Assembly (NCBI RefSeq): GCF_030272615.1
Contig: NW_026729148.1
Span: 110,801-174,800, forward strand
Length of the DNA: 64,000 nucleotides
Origin: Cryptomeria japonica
Lineage: Eukaryota > Streptophyta > Pinopsida > Cupressales > Cupressaceae
Reading direction: 5' to 3'
Of this stretch, positions 8,467 through 18,800 are shown in pieces. The notes beneath the pieces are model-generated. The model worked only from the letters and a program-made list of their open reading frames with translations, made no database searches and was not told the origin of the DNA. The first letter of the stretch is position 1, and each line of letters starts with the position of its first letter. Position numbers and translations under genes: made by a program.

Positions 8467-8977
8467 GGCCAAGGTGGGTCACGGGGTGGGTCCTAGGGTG
8501 GGTAACGGGGTGGGTACTAAGGTGCGTGCCAAGGTGGGTCATGGGGTGGGTGCCAAGGTGGGCACCAGGGTGGGTGTGCACCAACCCTAGCCAGGGTAGG
8601 TCACGGGGTGGTTGTCGGGGTGGGCGTCAAGGAGCCAAGGTGGGTGGCAAGTAGCCAAGTTGCGTGCCAAGGTGGGTGTCGGGGTGGGTGCCAAGGATCC
8701 AAGGTGGGTGCCAAGGAACCAAGGTGGGTGTCTGGGTGGGTGCCGAGGTGGGAGCCAGGGTGGGTCCCAAGGTGAGTGCAAAGGTGGGTGCCAGGGTCAA
8801 GGTGAGTGCCAATGTGGGTTCCAAGGTGCCAGGGTCAGGGTGAGTGCCAATGTGGGTTCAAAGGTGCTAAGTTGGGTGCGAGGTTGGGTGCGAGGGTGGG
8901 TGGGTGCCAAGGTGTGCTAGGTGGAAGCCCGGGTGGGTCGGCATCCCATGGGTGTCGAGTTGGGTGCCTGATGGGTG
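8467..8977 (+). repeat. G/T-rich degenerate tandem repeats
   Basis: The + strand is almost all variations on GCCAAGGTGGGT, with irregular steps. Sequence turns sharply from the CpG-rich style of the preceding modules to G/T-rich with few CpGs. There is no coding or RNA gene signal. It lies 1244 to 734 bp before the next 5S gene, and the G-rich strand is the 5S non-template strand. Confidence 0.85.
8476..8514 (+). other. Potential G-quadruplex motif
   Basis: Seven runs of three or more G separated by 1-5 nt: GGG, GGGG, GGG, GGG, GGG, GGGG, GGG, starting GGGTCACGGGGTGGG. This exceeds the usual four-run rule for an intramolecular G-quadruplex. The same 39 bp lies 1235 bp before each 5S start (1236 bp in unit 3). 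That it folds in vivo is inference. Confidence 0.7.
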
Positions 8978-9323
8978 CTTCTTGTCAAGTTTTAGTCGTC
9001 GGGACTCATTTCGAGCCTTAGAGGTCGTTTCTTGTCCGGTTGCCCTGTCTTCGACCTGGGAACCCAATTTTGGTCCTCGGGTCCCATTTTTTTTTGTCTC
9101 GCATCCCACTTTTGGCCTGTGGCCTTTTCGGGGTCGATTCTCGTTTTGGGCATCAGAGCATGTTTCTTCTCCTAAAACCCAATATTTGTTTATTAAGTCT
9201 CGGAACACATTTTTGTTCTCGTGGACCCATCATGGGTCTTGGAACGCATTTGTGGTCCTTGGGTCCCATTTTGCATCCCGAAACTTGTGTTTTGGTGCTT
9301 GATCCCTATTTTGGGTGCCCACC
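8978..9323 (+). repeat. T-rich degenerate repeats
   Basis: About 346 bp with repeated echoes of GGGTCCCATTTTG, such as AACCCAATTTTGG, GGGTCCCATTTTTTTTTG, ATCCCACTTTTGG and GTCCCATTTTGCATCCC. Period is irregular, about 20-35 bp. It is the least GC-rich part of the unit apart from the AT elements. A 113-codon minus-strand frame crosses it but reads through repeats and resembles no protein I recognise. Confidence 0.75.
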
Positions 9324-9710
9324 TTGCACCAAGTGCGCACCCGGGGCAAACCGAGCGCCTTGGTGCACCGGGGCAAGATCGAGCGTGCACCCGAGGCGCC
9401 CCGAACATGCACCAAGGTGCACTCGGCCCACATGTGAGCGCAGGTCGTTGCGCCCGAGGTGGTGTGTGGGCACCGCGTTGCAGACGGGACACTGCACGCA
9501 CACGACGCCCCGTCCAGGTGCACGCACGTAGGCCGGGCCGGGTGCACACCCGACGCCCTAGCAAGGTGCGCGCACCCGGGCAGGGCTCACACTTGGCGAA
9601 CGGGGCGCACTTCGCGAGGGAGGGTGTGCACCTCGACGGGGGTGGGTGGCCGGGGTGGATTCGCACGTGGGTCGCGGTTTGCTAAGTACACACTGCGACA
9701 AGCTCATAAC
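9324..9710 (+). repeat. GC-rich flank upstream of 5S gene
   Basis: It returns to GTGCGCACCCGGGGCAAACC-type sequence, then more unique GC-rich sequence with the 28-bp direct repeat at 9380-9407. The last 35 bp (GGTTTGCTAAGTACACACTG and on) are the immediate 5S upstream region. No TATA box is seen. Confidence 0.8.
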
Positions 9711-9830
9711 GGGTGCGATCATACCAGCGTTAGTGCACCGGATCCCATCAGAACTCCGCAGTTAAGCGCGCTTGGGCCGGAGTAGTACTGGGATGGGTGA
9801 CCTCCCGGGAAGTCCCGGTGTTGCACCCTT
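9711..9830 (+). rRNA. 5S rRNA: 5S ribosomal RNA gene, copy 2
   Basis: This 120-nt copy is identical by eye to the gene at 3676 and starts 6035 bp after it. The internal control region spans 9760-9808 with box A and box C intact. It is followed directly by an uninterrupted T6 terminator. The upstream flank at 9324-9710 is the standard one, with C at -1 and only CTAAGTA in the -29 to -23 region. Confidence 0.97.
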
Positions 9831-9841
9831 TTTTAGTTTTT
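9829..9841 (+). terminator. Pol III terminator, T6 allele (copy 2)
   Basis: TTTTTT at 9829-9834 directly follows GCACCC, then AG and a second run TTTTT at 9837-9841. The first run alone should stop Pol III at the mature 3' end. Confidence 0.85.
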
Positions 9842-12800
9842 CGCCGGGCGTCGCAATGCTATTTGAATAAACCTTTTGCCCGTTTGCGTTCTCGTCGGGG
9901 CCGGGCCGGGCCGGGGTGCGCTGCCCGCACTACCGCGCGCGCGGGGGCGACACCGAGCGCGCACCCGAGGCGCCCCGAGCACACAGGCCACGGTGCAACC
10001 CGGGCGTTGTGCGCGCACCCCGGTGCGCCCGAGGTGCTGCGCGCGCACCCAGGTGAAATCGGTGTGCACCTCGGCCAGTGCGCGCTCGGTCGAGTCGCGC
10101 ACGTTGGCCAAGGTGCACGGTGATGTTTCTTACTCTAAGGTTCCGCACCAGACGCCCGGGACAGGTGAGCGAAGCTGGGCGGGGCCGGGTGCGCGGCCGG
10201 GGCAGGTGCACGCAGCTGGAGAGAGCTTTGGAGCACACCAGAGGTGCGCACCTTGGAGCACACTTCGGAGCGCACCAATGATGCGCTCCATTCAAAAGTT
10301 TCCTGAAAAGGCAAAAAAAGTTGAGATTATAGAATTTCCCACTTGAGAGATTGTAAAAAAAAAAAATTTAAAATGAAGGAAACGCGGGTGCCAAGGTGTG
10401 CGCGCCCGGGTGCGCAGCCCAGCCAAGGTGTGCGCACCAAGGCGCCCACCCTGGCGAAGGTGCACGCAAGGTGCGCACCCGAGGCAAACCGGACAATTAA
10501 CCCAACTTTCGACTTCGCGCGCACCTGCGCACCTTGGAGCGCACTTCGGAGCGCTCCTTGGTGCGCACCAATCTTGGGCACCTCGGAGTGCACCATGGCG
10601 CCCACCAAGGTGCGCACCCGGGGCAAACCGAGCTCCGACTTCGTGCGCACCTTGGAGCGCACGAAAGGTGCGCACCATGGCGCCCACCAAGGTGCGCAGC
10701 CCAGCCAAGGCGTGCGCATCAAGGTGCGCACCCTGGCGAAGGTGCGCACCCGGGGCAAACCGAGCTCCGACTTCGTGCGCACCTTGGAGCGCACAAAGGG
10801 TGCGCAACCCAGCCAAGGTGTGCGCACCCCGGGCAAACCGAGCTCCGAATCGTGCGCACCTTGGAGCACACTTCGGAGCCCTCCTTGGTGCGCACCGATG
10901 TTGCGCACCTCGGAGCGCACCCGGGGAAAACAATGCAATTAACCCGACTTTCGACTTCGTGGGCACCTCGGAGCGCTCTCGGGTTCGCACCTCGGAGCAC
11001 ACCGAGGTGCGCACCTTTGATGCGCTGCCTTCACCAATTTCCAGAAAAGGCAAGAAAACATTGAGAAGGTGTGCGCACCGAGGTGCCCACCCTGGCGAAG
11101 GTGCACGCGAGGTGCGCACCCGGGGCAAACCGGGCTCCGACTTCGTGCACGCCATGCTGCGCACCTTGGAGGGCCATGGTGCGCACCTTGGAGCACACTT
11201 CGGAGCGCTCAATGGTGCCCAACCCAGCCAAGGTGCCCACCGCGGCGAAGGTGCACGCGAGGTGCGCACCCGGGGCAAACCGGGCTCCGACTTCGTGCAC
11301 GCCGCACCTTGGAGCACACTTCAGAGCGCTCCTTGGTGCGCACCAGGGCGCGCAACCCAGCCGAGGTGCCCACCCCGGCGAAGGTGCACGCGGGGTGCGC
11401 ACCCGGGGCAAACCGGGGCTCCGACTTCGTGCACGCCATGGTGCCCACCGCGGCGAAGGTGCACGCGAGGTGCGCACCCGGGGCAAACCGGGCTCCGACT
11501 TCGTGCACGCCGCACCTTGGAGCACACTTCGGAGCGCTCCTTGGTGCGCACCAGGGCGCGCAACCCAGCCGAGGTGCCCACCCCGGCGAAGGTGCACGCG
11601 AGGTGCGCACCCGGGGCAAACCGGGCTCCGACTTCGTGCACGCCATGGTGCCCACCGCGGCGAAGGTGCACGCGAGGTGCGCACCCGGGGCAAACCGGGC
11701 TCCGACTTCGTGCACGCCGCACCTTGGAGCACACTTCGGAGCGCTCCTTGGTGCGCACCATGGTGCCCACCAGGGCGCGCAACCCCGCCGAAGGTGCACG
11801 CGAGGTGCGCACCCGGGGCAAACCGGGCTCCGACTTCGTGCACGCCGCACCTTGGAGCACACTTCGGAGCGCTCCTTGGTGCGCACCAGGGCGCGCAACC
11901 CCGCCGAAGGTGCACGCGAGGTGCGCACCCGGGGCAAACCGGGCTCCGACTTCGTGCACGCCATGGTGCGCACCAGGGTGCCCACCGCGGCGAAGGTGCG
12001 CACCCGGGGCAAACCGGGCTCCGACTTCGTGCACGCCGCACCTTGGAGCACACTTCGGAGCGCTCCTTGGTGCGCACCAGGGCGCGCAACCCAGCCGAGG
12101 TGCCCACCCCGGCGAAGGTGCACGCGAGGTGCGCACCCGGGGCAAACCGGGCTCCGACTTCGTGCACGCCATGGTGCCCACCGCGGCGAAGGTGCGCACC
12201 CGGGGCAAACCGGGCTAGGACTTCGTGCACGCCGCACCTTGGAGCACACTTCGGAGCGCTCCTTGGTGCGCACCATGGTGCCCACCAGGCCGCGCAACCC
12301 AGCCAAGGTGTGCGCACCAAGGTGCACGCGAGGTGCGCACCCGGGGCAAACCGGGGTCCGGCTTCGTGCACGCCGCACCTTGGAGCACACATCGGGGCGC
12401 TCCCGGGTTCGCACCGGCGTTGCGCACCGTGGTGGGCACCTCGGAGCGCACCGTGGTGGGCACCTCGGAGCACACCAAGGTGGGCAGCGAGGTGCGCACC
12501 TTTGATGCGATGCCTTCACTAATTTCCATAAAAGGCAAAAAAAAACGAGATTTTAAAATTTCCGTTTTGAAAGATAGTGAGAAAAAGGGAATGCTGGTGC
12601 CATCTTGAGCCCGCCCTGGTGCGCAGCCCAGCCAAGGTGTGCGCACCAAGGTGCCCACCCTGGCGAAGGTGCGCGCCCGGGCAATTAACCCAACTTCCAA
12701 CTTCGCGCGCGCCAGGGTGGGAGCGCACCCAACAACCGGGCCTGGGAAGAGCCAATGCGAGAAACCCCACCAAACGCTCTGACAAAAAAAGAGGGGGCGC

Positions 12801-15747
12801 TCCAGTAACCCCGCTTCGGAGCGCACCCTGGGCAAACCCAGCGAGGGTGCCCACCCCGGCCAAGGTGCAGGCGAGGTGCGCACCCGGGGCAAACCGGGCT
12901 CCGACAACGTGCACGCCGCACCTTGGAGCACACTTCGTAGCGCTCCCGGGTGCGCACCTCAGAGCACACCAAGGTGGGCAGCGAGGTGCGCACCTTTGAT
13001 GCGCTGCCTTCACTAATTTCCAGAAAAGGCAAAAAAAAGAGGAGATTTTAAAATTTCCGTTTTGAAAGATAGTGAAAAAAACGGAACGCGGGTGCCATCT
13101 TGAGCCCGCCCTGGTGCACAGCCCAGGTAAGGTGCCCACCCTGGCAAAGGTGCGCACCCGGGCAATTAACCCTACTTCCGACTTCGTGCGCGCCAGGGTG
13201 GCAACCGGGCCTGGGAAGAGCCAATGCGAGAAACCCCACCAAACGCTCCGACAAAAAAAGAGGCGGCGCTCCAATAACCCCGCTTCGGAGCGCAGCCGGG
13301 GCAAACCCAGCCAAGGTGCCCACCCCGACGAAGGTGCACGCGAGGTGCGCACCCGGGGCAAACCGGGCTCCGACAACGTGCACGCAGCACCTTGGAGCAC
13401 ACTTCGAAGCACTCCCGGGTGCCCACCGGCGTTGCGCACCGTGGTGGGCAGCGAGGTGCGCACCTTTGATGCGCTGCCTTCACTAATTTCCAGAAAAGGC
13501 AAAAAAAAATGAGATTTTAAAATTTCCGTTTTGAAAGATAGTGAAAAAAACGGAACGCGGGTGCCATCTTGAGCCCGCCCTGGTGCGCAGCCCAGGCAAG
13601 GCATGCGCACCAAGGTGCCCACCCGCGGTGCACGCCCGGGGCAAACCGGGCTCCGACTTCGTGCAGGCCGCACCTTGGAGCACACTTCGGAGCGCTCCTT
13701 GGTGCGCACCATGGTGCCCACCAGGGCGCACCCGGGGCAAACCGGGCTCCGACTTCGTGCACGCCGCACCTTGGAGCACACATCGGAGCGCTCCCAGGTT
13801 CGCACCAGCGTTGCGCACCTTTGATGCGCTGCCTTCACTAATTTCCAGAAAAGGCAAAAAAAAAACGATATTTTAAAATTTCCGTTCTGAAAGATAGTGA
13901 AAAAAACGGAACGCGGGTGCCATCTTGAGCCCTTCCTGGTGCGCAGCCCAGGCAAGTTGTGCGCACCAAGGTGCCCACCCTGGCGGAGGTGCGCGCCCGG
14001 GGCAAACCGGGCTCCGACTTCGTGCACTGCATGGTGCCCACCAAGGCGCGCAACCCAGCCAAGGTGCCCACCGCAGCGAAGGTGCACGCGAGGTGCGCAC
14101 CCGAGGTGCACACCCGGGGCAAACCGAGCTCCGACTTCGTGCACGCCGCACCTTGGAGCACACTTCAGAGCGCTCCTTGGTGCGCACCAGGGCGCGCAAC
14201 CCAGCCAAGGTGCTCACCCCGGCGAAGGTGCACGCGAGGTGCGCACCCGGGGCAAGCCGGGCTCGGACTTCGTGCACGCCGCACCTTGGAGCACACATCG
14301 GAGCGCTCCCGGGTTCGCACCAGCATTGCGCACCTTTGATGCGCTGCCTTCACTAATTTCCAGAAAAGGCAAAAAAAAAAAAAAAAACGAGATTTTAAAA
14401 TTTCCGTTTTGAAAGATAGTGAAAAAAACGGAACGCGGGTGCCATCTTGAGCCCGCCCTGGTGTGCAGCCCAGGCAAGTTGTGCGCACCAAGGCACCCAC
14501 CCTGGCCAAGGTGGGTCACGGGGTGGGTCCTAGGGTGGGTAACGGGGTGGGTACTAAGGTGCGTGCCAAGGTGGGTCATGGGGTGGGTGCCAAGGTGGGC
14601 ACCAGGGTGGGTGTGCACCAACCCTAGCCAGGGTAGGTCACGGGGTGGTTGTCGGGGTGGGCGTCAAGGAGCCAAGGTGGGTGGCAAGTAGCCAAGTTGC
14701 GTGCCAAGGTGGGTGTCGGGGTGGGTGCCAAGGATCCAAGGTGGGTGCCAAGGAACCAAGGTGGGTGTCTGGGTGGGTGCCGAGGTGGGAGCCAGGGTGG
14801 GTCCCAAGGTGAGTGCAAAGGTGGGTGCCAGGGTCAAGGTGAGTGCCAATGTGGGTTCCAAGGTGCCAGGGTCAGGGTGAGTGCCAATGTGGGTTCAAAG
14901 GTGCTAAGTTGGGTGCGAGGTTGGGTGCGAGGGTGGGTGGGTGCCAAGGTGTGCTAGGTGGAAGCCCGGGTGGGTCGGCATCCCATGGGTGTCGAGTTGG
15001 GTGCCTGATGGGTGCTTCTTGTCAAGTTTTAGTCGTCGGGACTCATTTCGAGCCTTAGAGGTCGTTTCTTGTCCGGTTGCCCTGTCTTCGACCTGGGAAC
15101 CCAATTTTGGTCCTCGGGTCCCATTTTTTTTTGTCTCGCATCCCACTTTTGGCCTGTGGCCTTTTCGGGGTCGATTCTCGTTTTGGGCATCAGAGCATGT
15201 TTCTTCTCCTAAAACCCAATATTTGTTTATTAAGTCTCGGAACACATTTTTGTTCTCGTGGACCCATCATGGGTCTTGGAACGCATTTGTGGTCCTTGGG
15301 TCCCATTTTGCATCCCGAAACTTGTGTTTTGGTGCTTGATCCCTATTTTGGGTGCCCACCTTGCACCAAGTGCGCACCCGGGGCAAACCGAGCGCCTTGG
15401 TGCACCGGGGCAAGATCGAGCGTGCACCCGAGGCGCCCCGAACATGCACCAAGGTGCACTCGGCCCACATGTGAGCGCAGGTCGTTGCGCCCGAGGTGGT
15501 GTGTGGGCACCGCGTTGCAGACGGGACACTGCACGCACACGACGCCCCGTCCAGGTGCACGCACGTAGGCCGGGCCGGGTGCACACCCGACGCCCTAGCA
15601 AGGTGCGCGCACCCGGGCAGGGCTCACACTTGGCGAACGGGGCGCACTTCGCGAGGGAGGGTGTGCACCTCGACGGGGGTGGGTGGCCGGGGTGGATTCG
15701 CACGTGGGTCGCGGTTTGCTAAGTACACACTGCGACAAGCTCATAAC
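9831..15747 (+). repeat. 5S intergenic spacer, unit 2 (5917 bp)
   Basis: Blocks: diverged AT element 10279-10395, GC-rich subrepeats 10396-12500, AT-headed modules 12501-14503, G/T-rich 14504-15014 (G-quadruplex motif 14513-14551), T-rich 15015-15360, upstream flank 15361-15747. Differences from the common form: extra G in the run at 11415-11418, G-to-A at 11323, C-to-G at 12843, one extra A in the fourth module (ends at 13865) and A17 at 14371-14387. Confidence 0.92.
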
Positions 15748-15867
15748 GGGTGCGATCATACCAGCGTTAGTGCACCGGATCCCATCAGAACTCCGCAGTT
15801 AAGCGCGCTTGGGCCGGAGTAGTACTGGGATGGGTGACCTCCCGGGAAGTCCCGGTGTTGCACCCTT
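15748..15867 (+). rRNA. 5S rRNA: 5S ribosomal RNA gene, copy 3
   Basis: Intact 120-nt copy starting 6037 bp after copy 2; internal control region at 15797-15845. It ends in a T6 terminator. The spacer before it (9831-15747) and the spacer after it share two variants seen nowhere else in the window (an extra G and a C-to-G change), so units 2 and 3 are likely recent duplicates. Confidence 0.97.
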
Positions 15868-15878
15868 TTTTAGTTTTT
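15866..15878 (+). terminator. Pol III terminator, T6 allele (copy 3)
   Basis: Uninterrupted TTTTTT at the gene end, then AG and TTTTT. Confidence 0.85.
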
Positions 15879-18800
15879 CGCCGGGCGTCGCAATGCTATT
15901 TGAATAAACCTTTTGCCCGTTTGCGTTCTCGTCGGGGCCGGGCCGGGCCGGGGTGCGCTGCCCGCACTACCGCGCGCGCGGGGGCGACACCGAGCGCGCA
16001 CCCGAGGCGCCCCGAGCACACAGGCCACGGTGCAACCCGGGCGTTGTGCGCGCACCCCGGTGCGCCCGAGGTGCTGCGCGCGCACCCAGGTGAAATCGGT
16101 GTGCACCTCGGCCAGTGCGCGCTCGGTCGAGTCGCGCACGTTGGCCAAGGTGCACGGTGATGTTTCTTACTCTAAGGTTCCGCACCAGACGCCCGGGACA
16201 GGTGAGCGAAGCTGGGCGGGGCCGGGTGCGCGGCCGGGGCAGGTGCACGCAGCTGGAGAGAGCTTTGGAGCACACCAGAGGTGCGCACCTTGGAGCACAC
16301 TTCGGAGCGCACCAATGATGCGCTCCATTCAAAAGTTTCCTGAAAAGGCAAAAAAAGTTGAGATTATAGAATTTCCCACTTGAGAGATTGTAAAAAAAAA
16401 AAAATTTAAAATGAAGGAAACGCGGGTGCCAAGGTGTGCGCGCCCGGGTGCGCAGCCCAGCCAAGGTGTGCGCACCAAGGCGCCCACCCTGGCGAAGGTG
16501 CACGCAAGGTGCGCACCCGAGGCAAACCGGACAATTAACCCAACTTTCGACTTCGCGCGCACCTGCGCACCTTGGAGCGCACTTCGGAGCGCTCCTTGGT
16601 GCGCACCAATCTTGGGCACCTCGGAGTGCACCATGGCGCCCACCAAGGTGCGCACCCGGGGCAAACCGAGCTCCGACTTCGTGCGCACCTTGGAGCGCAC
16701 GAAAGGTGCGCACCATGGCGCCCACCAAGGTGCGCAGCCCAGCCAAGGCGTGCGCATCAAGGTGCGCACCCTGGCGAAGGTGCGCACCCGGGGCAAACCG
16801 AGCTCCGACTTCGTGCGCACCTTGGAGCGCACAAAGGGTGCGCAACCCAGCCAAGGTGTGCGCACCCCGGGCAAACCGAGCTCCGAATCGTGCGCACCTT
16901 GGAGCACACTTCGGAGCCCTCCTTGGTGCGCACCGATGTTGCGCACCTCGGAGCGCACCCGGGGAAAACAATGCAATTAACCCGACTTTCGACTTCGTGG
17001 GCACCTCGGAGCGCTCTCGGGTTCGCACCTCGGAGCACACCGAGGTGCGCACCTTTGATGCGCTGCCTTCACCAATTTCCAGAAAAGGCAAGAAAACATT
17101 GAGAAGGTGTGCGCACCGAGGTGCCCACCCTGGCGAAGGTGCACGCGAGGTGCGCACCCGGGGCAAACCGGGCTCCGACTTCGTGCACGCCATGCTGCGC
17201 ACCTTGGAGGGCCATGGTGCGCACCTTGGAGCACACTTCGGAGCGCTCAATGGTGCCCAACCCAGCCAAGGTGCCCACCGCGGCGAAGGTGCACGCGAGG
17301 TGCGCACCCGGGGCAAACCGGGCTCCGACTTCGTGCACGCCGCACCTTGGAGCACACTTCGGAGCGCTCCTTGGTGCGCACCAGGGCGCGCAACCCAGCC
17401 GAGGTGCCCACCCCGGCGAAGGTGCACGCGGGGTGCGCACCCGGGGCAAACCGGGGCTCCGACTTCGTGCACGCCATGGTGCCCACCGCGGCGAAGGTGC
17501 ACGCGAGGTGCGCACCCGGGGCAAACCGGGCTCCGACTTCGTGCACGCCGCACCTTGGAGCACACTTCGGAGCGCTCCTTGGTGCGCACCAGGGCGCGCA
17601 ACCCAGCCGAGGTGCCCACCCCGGCGAAGGTGCACGCGAGGTGCGCACCCGGGGCAAACCGGGCTCCGACTTCGTGCACGCCATGGTGCCCACCGCGGCG
17701 AAGGTGCACGCGAGGTGCGCACCCGGGGCAAACCGGGCTCCGACTTCGTGCACGCCGCACCTTGGAGCACACTTCGGAGCGCTCCTTGGTGCGCACCATG
17801 GTGCCCACCAGGGCGCGCAACCCCGCCGAAGGTGCACGCGAGGTGCGCACCCGGGGCAAACCGGGCTCCGACTTCGTGCACGCCGCACCTTGGAGCACAC
17901 TTCGGAGCGCTCCTTGGTGCGCACCAGGGCGCGCAACCCCGCCGAAGGTGCACGCGAGGTGCGCACCCGGGGCAAACCGGGCTCCGACTTCGTGCACGCC
18001 ATGGTGCGCACCAGGGTGCCCACCGCGGCGAAGGTGCGCACCCGGGGCAAACCGGGCTCCGACTTCGTGCACGCCGCACCTTGGAGCACACTTCGGAGCG
18101 CTCCTTGGTGCGCACCAGGGCGCGCAACCCAGCCGAGGTGCCCACCCCGGCGAAGGTGCACGCGAGGTGCGCACCCGGGGCAAACCGGGCTCCGACTTCG
18201 TGCACGCCATGGTGCCCACCGCGGCGAAGGTGCGCACCCGGGGCAAACCGGGCTAGGACTTCGTGCACGCCGCACCTTGGAGCACACTTCGGAGCGCTCC
18301 TTGGTGCGCACCATGGTGCCCACCAGGCCGCGCAACCCAGCCAAGGTGTGCGCACCAAGGTGCACGCGAGGTGCGCACCCGGGGCAAACCGGGGTCCGGC
18401 TTCGTGCACGCCGCACCTTGGAGCACACATCGGGGCGCTCCCGGGTTCGCACCGGCGTTGCGCACCGTGGTGGGCACCTCGGAGCGCACCGTGGTGGGCA
18501 CCTCGGAGCACACCAAGGTGGGCAGCGAGGTGCGCACCTTTGATGCGATGCCTTCACTAATTTCCATAAAAGGCAAAAAAAAACGAGATTTTAAAATTTC
18601 CGTTTTGAAAGATAGTGAGAAAAAGGGAATGCTGGTGCCATCTTGAGCCCGCCCTGGTGCGCAGCCCAGCCAAGGTGTGCGCACCAAGGTGCCCACCCTG
18701 GCGAAGGTGCGCGCCCGGGCAATTAACCCAACTTCCAACTTCGCGCGCGCCAGGGTGGGAGCGCACCCAACAACCGGGCCTGGGAAGAGCCAATGCGAGA

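Larger units (their letters stand above)
3796..9710 (+). repeat. 5S intergenic spacer, unit 1 (5915 bp), reference copy
   Basis: First complete spacer; its blocks are annotated separately below. It is the common form plus one base: the A-run at 8334-8350 is A17 rather than A16. Blocks in order: GC-rich flank, diverged AT element (4244-4360), GC-rich subrepeats (4361-6464), five AT-headed modules (6465-8466), G/T-rich (8467-8977), T-rich (8978-9323), upstream flank (9324-9710). No coding gene is supported. Confidence 0.93.

Noticed and set aside
8476-8977. Telomere-like repeats in the G/T-rich block
   Set aside because: The unit is GGTGGGTGCC-like and irregular; TTTAGGG or TTAGGG repeats are absent.
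3676-9710. Linked 35S-5S rDNA (5S inside a 35S spacer)
   Set aside because: No 18S, 5.8S or 25S sequence is present in the 5.9 kb between successive 5S genes.
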